Shown here in pieces: positions 53,056 to 64,000 of a stretch of 64,000 bases of DNA. The stretch spans positions 1 through 64,000 of the forward strand of contig MU839234.1 in the NCBI GenBank assembly GCA_030685235.1, in the 5' to 3' direction. The notes beneath the pieces were generated by a model. The model was not told where the DNA came from. It did no database searches and was given only the letters and a program-made list of their open reading frames with translations. Source of the stretch: Copromyces sp. CBS 386.78. Taxonomy: Eukaryota > Ascomycota > Sordariomycetes > Sordariales > Sordariaceae. The position numbers and the translations under genes were made by a program. Within the stretch, counting starts at the first letter, position 1; each line of letters starts with the position of its first letter.

Positions 53056-54991
53056 ATGGCCAAGAAGAGAAAGGCCCCGAGACCGACCGGCCCCGCCGAG
53101 CCTCGCGAGGTTGACGCCAAGGACGCCCGTCTTACCGTCAAGACTTACAAAGATGTCGCCAACTCGGAAGACGAGTACTGGGAGGGCCAGGATCGCATAG
53201 ACTTTGACGACAGCGATGATGGCAGGCAATCCAAGCGCCAGCGCAAGGACAAAGAGGAGGAGTTCCTCGAGGCTTCTGACGAGGAGGTTTTCGAAGAGGA
53301 GGAATCCGACGAGGAGAGCGACCACCAAGATGCCGCGCCCGCGAAGTCCAAGAAGGTCAAGACAACAGTTCTTTCCGACGAAGAGATGGGCGGCGAGGAG
53401 GAGGAAGAAGGCGACGAAGGATGGTGGGGTTCCTCCAGGAAGGATTACTACAATGCCGACCAGATTGAGACCGAGGCCGATGCCTTGGAGGAAGAGGCTG
53501 AGGCAAAGAGGCTCCAGGCCAAGAAGCTGGCCAAGAAGTCCGAGGCCGATTTCGCGTTCGACGAGAGCGAGTGGCTAGGCACCAAGGAGGAGGCCGAGGA
53601 AGAGGAGGACGTCATTACCGAAAAGCTCAACGAGGTCGAAGTAACAGAGGACATGGGGCCGGAGGAGAGGTACAAGCTTCTACAAAGCCGATATCCCGAG
53701 TTCGACTACCTGGCGGAGGAGTTTAGGGAGCTACAGCCGATTCTCACAACTTTCCAGAAGGAGGCGGAGGGCAAGCCCGCCAAGTCTCTGGAGATGGTCA
53801 AGTTCTGGACTCTTGGGTGCTACGTCGCTTCGCTCGCCAGCTATTTTGCCATCCTCACTTCGCCAGCAAGAGACAGCCAAGGTGTCTCCAAGACGATCAG
53901 CCCTACGGAACTCAGAGACCACGAGGTTATGAGCACGTTAATGAGCTGTCGCGAGGCCTGGCTTAAGGTCAAGGAGCTCAAGCCGCTCAAGAGCGTCTCC
54001 TCTACCAGCGGCATGCTTTCGCCACCCGAAGACGAGGGCGAGTTCGACGACTTGTCCGACGACGATATGGAGGACTTCAAGAAGCTGCTCAAGAAGAACA
54101 AACGCGAATCCAAGTCCGAGCTCAAGGCCAAGGCGAAGAAGGAGGCTGAGAAGGCCAAGAAGGCCAGGGCTGTCGAGCAGTCTCTTGCTGATCTTTCCAA
54201 CCTGCTCGAGACCACCAAGACAGCGGCCAAGGCCAGCAAGAAGTCTGCCAAGGTCGACAAGCGTGATGATGATGAGCGCTCCGACTTTGGTGACGAGGAG
54301 ATCCTTGAGGCTCACGTGGCCAAGGAGAAGGCTGCTCGCAAGAAGAGTCTCAAGTTCTACACCTCCCAGATTGTGTCCAAGTCCGCCAAGCGTGCGGATG
54401 CGGGTCGCAACGCCGGTGGTGACGACGATATTCCTTACCGTGAGAGACTTGTAAGTTGCTAGTCCCCCAAACATTTCGCGTTGTCATGTACTAACTTTTT
54501 CGCAGAGAGACAGGCAAGCACGCCTCAACGCCGAGGCCGAGAAGCGCGGCAAGAAGGGCAGCAAGCACGGCGCCGCGCTGGGCGAAGGCGACAGCGACGA
54601 CGAAGACAAGCAGGTTGCCAAGCAGGTGCGCGGCGAGGAGGACGAGTACTACGACATGGTGGCGCACAACGCGGCCAAGAAGAAGGAGGACAAAGCGGCC
54701 AAGTACGAGGCTCTGGCAGCGGCCAAGGGCGCGCGGGTCGTGGAGGAGACGACGGTCGGGGCCGACGGCAAGCGCCAAATCAACTACCAGATCCAGAAGA
54801 ACAAGGGCCTCACGCCGCATCGCAAGAAGGAGAACCGCAACCCGCGTGTCAAGAAGAGGATGAAGTACGCGGAGAAGCAGAAGAAGCTCAAGAGCGTCAA
54901 GGCCGTGTACAAGGGCGGCGAGGGCAAGGGCGGATACCAGGGAGAACTGTCGGGTATCAAGAGCAACTTGGTCAAGAGTGTCAAGCTTTAG
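53056..54991 (+). CDS. utp3: Sas10/Utp3 small-subunit processome protein (626 aa)
   Basis: Two exons: 53056-54450 and 54506-54991. The intron GTAAGT...CTAAC...TCGCAG joins YRERL to RDRQARLNAEAE. Start MAKKRKAPRP follows a clean AAAAAATGG context; the frame is open further upstream but with non-typical sequence. The N-terminal third is very acidic with Lys/Arg patches. The Sas10/Utp3/C1D domain lies at about 205-315 (LLQSRYPEFDYLAEEF ... MVKFWTLGCYVASLASYF). Acidic and Lys-rich coiled segments follow. The C-terminal Sas10 domain (about 550-626) contains INYQIQKNKGLTPHRKKENR and NPRVKKRMKYAEKQKK, which is diagnostic. It acts in the nucleolus in U3-dependent pre-18S rRNA processing. Confidence 0.92.
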
Positions 54992-55953
54992 TAGTCTTGA
55001 TTGGGGTTTGGCTTTGGTCCTGGTGGTTGTTGGGATGGTACCTTATGTAGTACTCTGGGTATCATATCATGCATGTATAGATTTTTGGGTTGTGTCGATA
55101 ATCATGGCCTTCTACGGGAATGGAAAAAGGGGGCTTGCACATGGCAATGGCATCATGCCGTTTCTTAAACACACTCTTGGTACCTCTATCGAAGCGACCT
55201 ACAAAATCCGTGATATGTGTACCGGATGTCGCCGGTCACCCCGTTGTTTTCATGCCGTTGTTGGAAGTTGATACTCGAGTTTCATCCAACGGTTGACGTA
55301 CCCCACAATCTCCACCGTCCGGGATGCTTGAGCCGCCTGAGACGTGCATCGCTCTAGGGCTCTTTTGCCGCCGCCGAGGATGCATTACACCTATCTTGCA
55401 GGCGGGTCAAACTCCCGAACGGATTGGGGGAGGACCGGGTTCCTTGCGGATGAGGAGGCAAAAGAGTCATGCCACCCTTCAGACTTTTTTCATCATGTAT
55501 GACTCCAATTGACTAGCAATCAAACCAGATTGACTCTTTTCTTTTGTCCGGGCTAGTTTCGTTTACTTTCATTTTGCTTCATCGTCATCTTGAGCTTCAC
55601 ACTTCAGTTTGTTACTCTCTATCCCTTTGGACGACAGACAGCTCATGAATCCTCTCCGGGCTCTCAATTTGAAGTGACGTACCTCCGTCTGCCGGACACA
55701 CACACAAAACAGGGACACAACAAAGAGCGAGGTGAATTGGGCTTCCAAGCTCCAACGAATTCCAAGGACAAGGACAAACAACACAATCAAAAAAAGGCGG
55801 GAGAGCAAAGAGCGTCAAGAACTGCTTGAATCCCATCATCATACTTTCATCACGCCTGAACTCACAAGTATCGCCACCACTTAAAGAGAAGGACGCACAA
55901 AAAGTGAGATAGCATTTACATACGGTCTCACGGACGGAACAGAAGTAGCCACC
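54992..55953. other. Intergenic, no gene seen
   Basis: About 1 kb. 3' flank of the utp3-like gene and leader of the PQ-loop gene, with a short CA run near 55697-55708. No coding evidence. Confidence 0.5.
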
Positions 55954-57468
55954 ATGGTGCCCCCGACCGAACTCCTCAACCTCGACGTCGAGGCTATATC
56001 GGGGATTCTTGGGTATGCCTCACTCTCCTACACTTCCCTTCCCTTCTCCTTCTCATGCTAATGTTTTTTCAACAGCTCCATATCAATAGCCTGCTGGGTG
56101 GTCGTCTTCTCCCCGCAAATCATTGAAAACTTCCGGCGCTCCTCCGCCGACGGGCTTTCCATCCAATTCATCATCATCTGGCTAACCGGCGATGTCTTCA
56201 ACATCCTGGGCGCAGTCCTTCAGGGTGTTTTGCCGACCATGTTGATTCTGGCGATTTACTACACCATTGCCGACGTGGTCCTTTTGGCTCAATGTTTCTA
56301 TTATCGGGGTTTTACTTGGCGGGATGATGTGGTTCCCGCTAACACCATTGATGATGAGGATGAGGATGAGGCGGTGGCAGTGGAAAGTGATGATGGCGAT
56401 AGAAGGACTGATGGGAAGAATAAGCGGAAGAGAAGGGGTGATGGAAGTCGGGGGATGTCAAGCGACGAAAGAGGGCCGGATGAACGCACTGCTTTGCTAG
56501 GTGGAGGAGTGGCATCCTCTGCTGCCGGCGCTACCACCAGTGCCAGTCACACTAGTCACGGTCACCACCTCGGAGTTGGCGGTGGTGATCTCGGCCCCTA
56601 CGGCGGCACCCGCGAACGTCGCGGCTCCAACTGGTCTCACCTCTCGCCTGTGGTTCCCCTCGTCGACCCCGCCGCCCTCGAAGCCGAAATCCTGCATCAG
56701 CCTCGCCGCAACGGCAACAACCGATCGCGGCCTGGCAATGCAAACGCCGGTCCCACGAAGCTGCAATCCTTTTTATTCAACCTCCTCGCCATCCTAATGG
56801 TTTGCGCCGCCGGCGTGATGGGCTGGTTTTTATCTAGGGAGTATTACCCACAGCAGCCTTCTTCATCACCTGAACTTGCCTCTTCCGGTTCCGGTTCCCC
56901 ACCCAAGGACGGCAACGGTGGCGGAGTCGAATTCTCCCTCTGGGGCCAGATCTACGGCTACCTCTCCGCCATTTTGTATCTTGGCTCCCGCTTGCCACAA
57001 CTACTACTCAACTTCCGACGCAAGTCCACCGAGGGCGTATCCATGTTATTCTTCCTGTTCGCTTGCCTGGGTAACTTGACCTACGTGTTATCCATCCTGG
57101 CCTACGACGGCTCGTCGGAGTGCGCGGCTGGACCTGGCGATTGCGAGACGGGGGAGGAGGGCAAGATTTACTGGCGCTATGTGTTGGTGAATATGAGCTG
57201 GTTGGCGGGAAGCGCGGGGACGTTGTTGTTGGATGGGGCGATTTTTGTGCAGTTCTTTTTGTATAATAAGGACGAGTTTTATGGGGATGATGAATGGGAT
57301 AGTGAGTATGAGAGTGGGAGTGAGAGTGGGAGTGGGAGCGACGGGAGTGGAAGTGTGATTAGTGATGAGGAGGAAGGGGGAATGGGGGGTGGTGCAGGGC
57401 AGGGCCAGGAAAGTGATGGGAGGGGGTGGGATAGTGATGATGAGAGGAGTAAATTGATGCGAGAGTGA
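55954..57468 (+). CDS. PQ-loop vacuolar amino-acid transporter, Ypq/Rtc2-like (483 aa)
   Basis: Two exons: 55954-56012 and 56076-57468. The intron GTATGC...CTAAT...CAACAG joins ISGILG to SISIACWVVVFSPQ. The start has a strong ACCATGG context. Seven membrane segments in two PQ-loop repeats: P-Q at residues 33-34 (FSPQIIENF) and 327-328 (SRLPQLLLNFRRKSTEG). Fungal relatives (Ypq1-3, human PQLC2) move basic amino acids across the vacuolar or lysosomal membrane. A large hydrophilic loop (about 100-240; Asp/Glu, Lys/Arg then Ser/Gly-rich) separates the repeats and is longer than usual. The C-terminal tail is acidic and Ser/Gly-rich. Confidence 0.88.
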
Positions 57469-57708
57469 GGGGAGGTGTGGCTGCTGGTGGAAGTGAGAGT
57501 GGGAGGATATGAAGTGATGGGATCTCTTTTGGATTTGGGTGGAAAAATGTTTGATGGATATGACGAAAAACGGGAACGGAAAATGAGAGTGGGCGTATGT
57601 GGGCGTTTTAGGATGACATTTTGACTTGTTCAACGTTGGATCTTTTCTTTGTTGCAAAACGATATTCGAAAACCACCCCTCTCCTCTCATTCCTTGCCTC
57701 CCCATTCT

Positions 57709-58671
57709 TCAAAGCTTATGCCTCTTCTTCCCGCTCGCAATCTTCTCAAACTCGCCCTGTGGCACTCCGCTAACAAACCGATCCAACCCGGCCATCACCT
57801 CGGCCACATTCTGCGCATCATACACATCCCTCTCGGGCCTTCTAATCAGGCTCTTGATCCCCAACAAACTATCGCCCACAAGATGGTCTCCCAACCGTTC
57901 CTCAATCTCCTTCAACACCAGCCCCTTGAACTTGTCCGTCTCCCCCTTGCCCACTTCCTCAAAGCACTTGGTCACAAACCCCGTCTGCACCAGCTCCTCC
58001 TTGGTAATCCTCTTGCTCATGATCAGTGCCTCGTTGGCCTTGGCAAAACCCAGTCTTTGGACAAGGCCGCGGGAGGCACCGCCTTCGGCTACTAGACCCA
58101 AGGAAGAGAAAGGGGTGAGAAGGAAGGTGGCGGGCACGCAGTAGATGAAGTCGGCAAAGGAGACGAGAGCGGCGGACAAGCCGATGACGGGCCCGTTGAG
58201 TCCGACGATCAGGATCTTGGGGTGCGTGTAGAAGGCTTGGGTGATGTTGAGGTTGTTGGCGACAAAGTTGCGGAGCCAGTGGTTGTGGATGGCGTCTTGG
58301 GAGGAGAGGCCTTGGGGCTGGGGGATGCCGTCGTTGGATTTGGAGATTGAGACGTCGGCGCCGCTTTTGGGGGTTATGTTATGTTAGCATTGAAATACTA
58401 CCCAAGATGTTCGATAGTACGACACATGGCGGTCAGTGCGGCATGGCGCCTGTGGGTGTAGTAGATGTGACTTCACTCACGCAGAAAAGTAACGACCGGT
58501 GCCAATGATCAAGGTAATGTAAACCTCATCGTGGGTAGCGACCTCGCGGAGCCGTTGAGCCAGATGGTAATATTGCATCTGGCTGAGGGCGTTGAGTTTC
58601 TTTTCATTGTTGATGGTGATGATGGCCAGTCGACCCTTGTACTCGACCTTGATGACTGATGGTTCCGCCAT
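57709..58671 (-). CDS. Peroxisomal delta3,delta2-enoyl-CoA isomerase (Eci1-like, crotonase fold; 281 aa)
   Basis: Two exons on the minus strand: 58671-58481 and 58363-57709. The intron GTGAGT...CTAAC...AAAAG joins GRYFSA to GADVSISKS. It is a crotonase-family protein with the CoA-binding segment TLIIGTGRYFSAGAD and the oxyanion/active-site region LNGPVIGLSAAL. The catalytic Glu sits in V-A-E-G-G, as in Eci1. Eci1 shifts 3-enoyl-CoA to 2-trans-enoyl-CoA so unsaturated fatty acids can enter peroxisomal beta-oxidation. The last three residues are H-K-L, a variant PTS1 comparable to the H-R-L of yeast Eci1. Only 240 bp separate its stop from the convergent PQ-loop gene. Confidence 0.87.
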
Positions 58672-59615
58672 GGTGTCTGTCTGTCTGTACTGGTAAACTG
58701 AATCCCACAACTTTGACAGAAGATATGAAGAAGGGAATGAGCGATCTTGATATGTAAAATGGAATTCTCCTTCCCCGGACGTGAGAATGAGACGAACCCC
58801 TGCTTTGCGCGGGGCCGGCGGGCTTGGGAGTTGGGACTGTTGTATTCCCCACAATGCGGGGGTGGAGACGGTCATGCCTCGGCTCTCCACTGTTGCCCTA
58901 TAAGGTTAGCCCACGGTGGGATTGACTCTTTTTCCTCCTCTCTTCACCTTTTTTTCTCTTTGCTATTCTTGGTTTCGACTTTCGGGTTCCTCATCAGAAG
59001 CGGCTTCATGGCTTACGGGACGAGAAAACATATGAGAAGTTCGGCTACCAAGACATTGAAAAGCCCGAGTTTCATACCTCGGATGACACTCTTACCAGAC
59101 TGGAAGAAACTCCAACTGGATGCTACGGTACTTACCAATCGCAACAATCAGGTCCTGGGCGGGCTTGCCTCCGCGATAGAGACGTATGCCTGAACCTCCT
59201 CCTCCCTCTCTTCCTTCATCGACGCCTTATCCCATGCTGGCAAAGGCACGCCAAAAGATGCTCGATTTGGACTCTTGAGACAAACAAGCATGGCATCAGA
59301 AAACCGGGCCCAGTGGGCTGGGAATCCCTCCCTCAAAGGACTTAGCTGCCAAATTGACTGCATTGCAGAGTTGCGTTGAAAATTGTCAACGAAGGGCGCA
59401 CGCTTGTCATTCGCTGTGGGGTACTCCATTTTGATGATCCAAAATCTTACTTTGGGATTTGGTCCTCTGTCTGACACAAAGATAAATGGTGGAAGTGTCC
59501 CTCGGGATGTTGCTATTGCCATTGACTCTCTTATTCCAGATTGAAGCTGGTCTTCATCTACTTGCGAGACAACAAATTCCACCACAGCCCGGAGAGTAGT
59601 AAACAAAAACCTCAG
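58672..59615. other. Divergent region between isomerase and MCT-type transporter genes
   Basis: About 0.9 kb with no recognised gene or promoter element. It serves as upstream sequence for both flanking genes. Confidence 0.5.
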
Positions 59616-61222
59616 ATGGCTGCCCAATCAATTTTCGACATACCACTGGACTCACTACCTCCATCCTACCGAACCACGAGAAGCAAGACGGACCCGGACC
59701 CAATCCGTCGAGCCGAGACCGGCACTCCCGAGCCTCAAGATACCTCTATCCAAGAACCAAGGGGACATGAATTCTCCCAACTCCCACCAGTCGACGGCGG
59801 CAAAGACGCCTGGCTCTTCTTAGCCGCATGTTTCGTTGTTGAAGGATTAGTATGGGGTACGTTTACCGTCACTCATCTAGGCCCATGATCCAGTTACTAA
59901 CTAGACTACAACCCCATCTAGGCTTCCCCTACTCCTTTGGCGTTTTCCAAGATTACTACAGCACCCACCCGCCCTTCTCTTCCTCCTCCAACCTCGCCGT
60001 CATCGGCACCTGCTCCATGGGCATCATGTACCTGGACATCCCGCTAATCATGGCCTTCTTCCGGCGTTTTCCCCGCTTCGCACGATGGTCTCCCATTCTT
60101 GGGTTATTGGTTATGTGTTTCGCGCTCGCCATATCTTCTTTTTCCAAAACCGTCACGCACCTGATCATCACCCAGGGCATCTTCTACGGCGTGGGCGGGT
60201 CGATCGCTTACTCCCCTTGTATTGTGTATCTGGATGAGTGGTTCGTTAAGAAAAAAGGGTTGGCTTACGGGATCATGTGGTCCGGTACTGGTCTGGCGGG
60301 CGTGGTGTTGCCGCCGTTGTTGGAACACTTTTTGTCCGAGTATGGGTATCAGACTACACTGAGGATCTGGGCGGTGGCGGTTTTCGTGTTGACGGCGCCG
60401 TTGGCGTGGTTCTTGAAGCCCAGAATTAGGGTTTCTGTTGGGGGGACGGCTGCGGCTGCGAGTGGAAGGGAAGCAACTTCAAACTCTACCACGTCTGGGA
60501 CGACGACCCCAAACGCTACCAGCAACATAGACATTCTTGCTACACCACCAACGCCAACGCCAACACCCTACACCCCCTCCCTCTCCTTCGTCCTCACCCG
60601 CCCCTTCCTTTTCTACCAACTCTTCAACATAATCGAAGCCCTCGGCTTCTTCCTGCCCGGTATCTACCTGCCCTCCTACGCGCGTTCCGTCCTGCAAGCA
60701 CAAGGGTTCCTCACCTCTTTGACTTTGTTACTGCTCAACGTCGCCTCCGTCTTCGGCTGCGTAGCCATGGGCTGGTTCATCGACCGACTAGACGTCACCA
60801 CCTGCATCATGCTGTCGACAGCCGGCACCGTGTTGGGGACTTTCTTCCTCTGGGGCTTCGGCACCAACTTGGCGGTTTTGTACGTGTTTTGTGTGGTGTA
60901 TGGGTTCTTCGCGGGCAGCTTTACGAGTGCGTGGCCGGGGATTATGAGGGAGGTTGCAAAGTTGGGCGGGGGTGCTGACAGCAACGAACACGGGAGTAAG
61001 CCAGTTGATCCGACTATGGTGTTTGCGTTCCTGGCGCTGGGAAGGGGAGTGGGAAATGTGGTTAGTGGGCCGTTGAGTGAGGCGTTGATTAAGGGGCTAC
61101 CGTGGCAGGGGAGGGCGTTGGCTGGGTATGGAAGCGGGTATGGAGGGTTGATTGCGTTTACGGGGGTGACGGCGTTGGTGGGTGGGGGCAGCTTTTTGTG
61201 GAAGAGGTTGGGATGGTTGTGA
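59616..61222 (+). CDS. MFS monocarboxylate-type transporter (MCT family; 513 aa)
   Basis: Two exons: 59616-59856 and 59922-61222. The intron GTACGT...CTAAC...ATCTAG joins VVEGLVWG to FPYSFGVFQDYY. Twelve predicted membrane segments. The MCT signature around TM1 is present as DGGKDAWLFLAACF, and the TM5 region has W-S-G-T-G-L-A-G-V-V-L. TM6 is followed by a cytosolic Ser/Thr/Pro-rich loop (about 230-265). A Gly-rich C-terminal TM12 (GVTALVGGGSFLWKRL) ends the protein. Fungal members (Mch-like) transport small carboxylates or riboflavin and related compounds, so the substrate is not predictable. The hydrophilic N-terminus is about 65 residues. Confidence 0.86.
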
Positions 61223-64000
61223 ATGAAGGAGTTGAGTGTCGGAAAGGGATGGGTTGTGGTGTGAATAGATCCCGCAATCTCTGACGTTGGTGGTAAAGTG
61301 AAGCCATCATGCCTAGTTACCGTAGACCATAGAGCGGTGGAGTAAACAATGAAAGAAACAAAACAAAATGCCCAAAACGAGCTGTGTGCAGAAACACACA
61401 TCCTTTTCCTGATTCTCATCGCTAGGTGGTACAAATCGGAAAGCTGGATAGCTAAACTTGCCCTTCAACCGGATTTTCTTGATGTTAGTCTGGAAAAAAG
61501 TGGCTGGACATGACGCAAGGCACTCGCCATCCATACCGATCTGTCGATGATGGTATTACCAGATCTCGGCGCGTCGGCGGCATCAAGACCGCCTGGTTGG
61601 CACCAAAACCCTGCAGAGGTCCTTAGAGTTGGACAGAACTTGAGGCTGAGCCTCTTGAGCTGACAGTGTGGTGGGTGATGAGCACATCGTATTTGATCCT
61701 TGTTGAGTCATGGCATTAACACGGTTGTATGTAGGTGCCCTGACTACGGACAAGATGTGATGCTGCTAAGCTGTTTAGGTCACCCACCGCAAGGGTGTGT
61801 TCTGTGTCTCCTCCGTCTCTCATCAGAAGGCAGGAAACGTTGCGCATACCTCGTTCCTCGGTCTCTGCTCGTAGCACCAAACATCAACATCCGAGGAGAG
61901 TTTTGCTTGTAGTACTATGGTCAGGTTCAAGGAACATGGTGCGATTCTGTTCGCTTATTCCATCAAGTTGACGCAACACCATGGACAACCACAGGGTCGA
62001 CAATGCATGCCATGTCTTGAGGACGAAGAGAGACCAGACGCTCAGCCTCAACTCAGTCGCTTATACTACGGGCGAGTTCACTCGCCATCGACACGGATAC
62101 GAGCGTGTTACCAAGGAACAGTCAGGCAAAAAGCTATGCTACGAGGGGAGTAGAAATGTTTGTCCTTTTTAGTCCCGCTACAGCACGCGAGTGATCATAG
62201 GACAGAACACTCAGCTGCAGCGGGGTGGATTAGACCGGCTGTCTAGGCCTTGGGGTTTTTCTTCCACGCGAACGAAAAAAATCAATGTTAACCTAGAGCG
62301 CAAGGAGAGATAGCGCAAAGGCAGGCAAGTTGTGGGTTTTGTGTGAGTATGTGCTTGTGTTTGTCATCTTGTGAATGTAATGCTGTCAAGGGGGGTGGTT
62401 GATGGATTAGGTAGGTCAGTCAGAAAAAGATAGTGTCGCCGCCGTCAAACCGTTGTTTGGCTGCTGGAGCAACTGCGTCGGGGAGCAAAGAGAACACGAA
62501 TAACAGCTCTCGAGTAACACCCGGGCATGTTGAACATGACAGCCAAACGTAGTTGAGGTCGGCCGACGGGGATCTCTTGCGACGTTGCGCAGAGTTTGGA
62601 AGGATTGAGAAGAAAACAAAAAGTTGTCGTTGTTGGTTGTGAAGACTGCCGTTGTGCTTGTGCTGTGAAAAGGAGGAAAAAGATCAGAAATTTCAAATGC
62701 TCGGCGCTGTTTTGTCTTGTTGAATATGGCCCGTGCACTCTCAAGAATACCCCACCACGAATTGCGCCCGCTGTTTGGGCCAGCGGGGCGGCAAGTGTCA
62801 GTCGGAAATGGCCTGTGCGTTGCCTGCCTGCCCGCAAGTGCAAGACTTGAGGTACAAAACCAATTGTCGTAGCTGCACTTTTCCACTTTCTCTTCTTTTC
62901 TTCATTAAACACTTATAAACGCACCTTAAATCAACCGAGATTGACCTACTCCTCCACTCTCTGTCGGTCAATAAGAGTGCAAGAGTAACCTGAGTTTCCT
63001 TCCCGCTATCAACACGGCATCAGCGCGTTCATTTCTCAATGGCTCTGAGACCGGTCGGCGGGGGGTTCTCTACATCTCCAATCGCAACAAGATCAAGCAT
63101 GTGAACGGCATCTCAACTACTACATACGTACAATGACAGCCGCCGTGCTTAGGTGACGTGGGTGACCTAGGTGACATGGGACGGAGCTTTCTCTGCCAAA
63201 TCCAAGAGCTATTCGCTTCGTCTCCGTTATACACAACATGTCAAATACGGATGGCCACAGAGGCGCAATAACTGTAAGGCATCGCTCAACCTAGATCCTC
63301 ACCGTGTGCCTCCCCTTGTGTAGGTGATGGATTCCGTACCACGCAACAGAGCAAGACGGGTCTAGGATGCCTCGTGGATCAGTACCGTGCTCGTATTTGG
63401 CTACAGCTCGACGAACCGCTGCCGTACACCATCTCTCTGCCGTTCTTCGCCGGCCGTCCGAGCTGTCAAGCTGCTCCAAGCCTAAATCGATACTCCCGTA
63501 TCCGTGGAAGGAGTTGCCGGCATCGTCCTACCTGAGAAACGACCCTCTGAGTCTTGTCTTGCTAACCCGCACGGGCTGCTACAGCCAGTGGGGGTCAATA
63601 GGACACTGGAGAGCCTGGATGGCTGCGGAGAGGGTCACTCATGGGTATGGGTAAACGGAAAGTATGCAAGTTTGTGTCGACCGTGGTTGGCGATAACCTC
63701 ACCTCCCTGCTCCGGACCCCTCTCGCAACTGAGACATCCAACAGCCAAAGTCGCAAATCTCGAGTTACAGATATGCAAAGGGTTGAATCTGGTGGTCTTG
63801 AGCACCTCAAATCACATTTTCGGAGGCCAGACGACAAGACCACCGTGTGCATATTCCGTCAATCAACCCTTGCCTTGTCATGCCATGTCAGGCATCAGAA
63901 CACTACAGCATCTTAGCTTGACGCACAACTTGAAGTCTTGCTACATTCCCTTGTCCCACTCGATAGCCGCCCGACTCAGCAATCAGACGTGGAACCGCAG
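61223..64000. other. Right-hand end of window, no supported gene
   Basis: About 2.8 kb of ordinary-composition sequence without RIP. It holds a 9-bp-period repeat of GGTGAC at 63152-63178. Frames up to 156 codons have no recognisable motif or sensible start. Confidence 0.45.

Noticed and set aside
62416..62912. Two overlapping ~155-codon minus-strand frames near the right end
   Set aside because: No recognisable protein features, both frames equally open, no start or splice context.
1..64000. CRISPR arrays, bacterial-type operons, ribosome binding sites and terminators
   Set aside because: The window is fungal nuclear DNA; no regularly spaced repeats or prokaryotic signals were seen.
1..64000. 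tRNA, rRNA or snRNA genes
   Set aside because: I scanned for B-box (GGTTCGA-type) sequences followed by cloverleaf partners and found none convincing; tRNAscan-SE and Infernal would settle it.

Overview
The window looks like a chromosome segment of a filamentous ascomycete of the Sordariales, most likely Neurospora or a close relative. Three things support this. The genes are GC-rich, carry short introns with GT...CTAAC/CTGAC...AG signals, and are spaced 0.5 to 3 kb apart. The predicted proteins resemble those of Sordariomycetes. Two transposons are saturated with C-to-T and G-to-A changes, the mark of repeat-induced point mutation (RIP). Species was not assigned, because that needs a database search.

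Layout. 1-480: edge of an AT-rich RIP-like tract. 1.1-8.1 kb: four unrecognised (orphan-like) genes. 10.56-12.55 kb: a Vts1/Smaug-type SAM-domain RNA-binding protein with a long leader. 13,461-16,627: RIP-mutated pogo/Fot1-like DNA transposon with 90-bp inverted ends. 17.1-20.5 kb: TFIIIC TPR subunit (Tfc4/Sfc4). 20.5-31.6 kb: about 11 kb without a convincing gene, holding a second RIP-mutated pogo-like element (24,771-28,025) and, 22 bp further on, a 540-bp non-autonomous inverted-repeat element (28,048-28,587). 31.6-33.3 kb: secreted DUF1996-WSC protein. 34.5-36.7 kb: NSUN5/Rcm1-type rRNA m5C methyltransferase. 38.9-44.6 kb: DHA1-type MFS transporter, HSDL2-like short-chain dehydrogenase and LaeA-like methyltransferase. 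45.5-46.4 kb: Smr-domain protein with a C-terminal CaaX box. 48.2-50.4 kb: Gln-rich DUF3716 protein. 51.2-52.4 kb: 3-ketodihydrosphingosine reductase (Tsc10). 53.1-55.0 kb: Sas10/Utp3 ribosome-biogenesis factor. 56.0-57.5 kb: PQ-loop vacuolar amino-acid transporter. 57.7-58.7 kb: peroxisomal enoyl-CoA isomerase. 59.6-61.2 kb: monocarboxylate-type MFS transporter. 61.2-64 kb: no gene recognised.

How the genes relate. Most are unlinked housekeeping functions: Pol III transcription, rRNA modification and SSU processing, sphingolipid synthesis, vacuolar and peroxisomal metabolism. Only the MFS-SDR-methyltransferase trio hints at a small metabolic unit. The less ordinary parts are the orphan gene block, the three inverted-repeat elements, and a few protein-level oddities (CaaX on an Smr protein, SUMO-type motifs in orphans, Ser-to-Cys in an SDR, a duplicated C-terminal motif in the rRNA methyltransferase). 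Gene models were spliced by eye, and exon boundaries are given in each entry.
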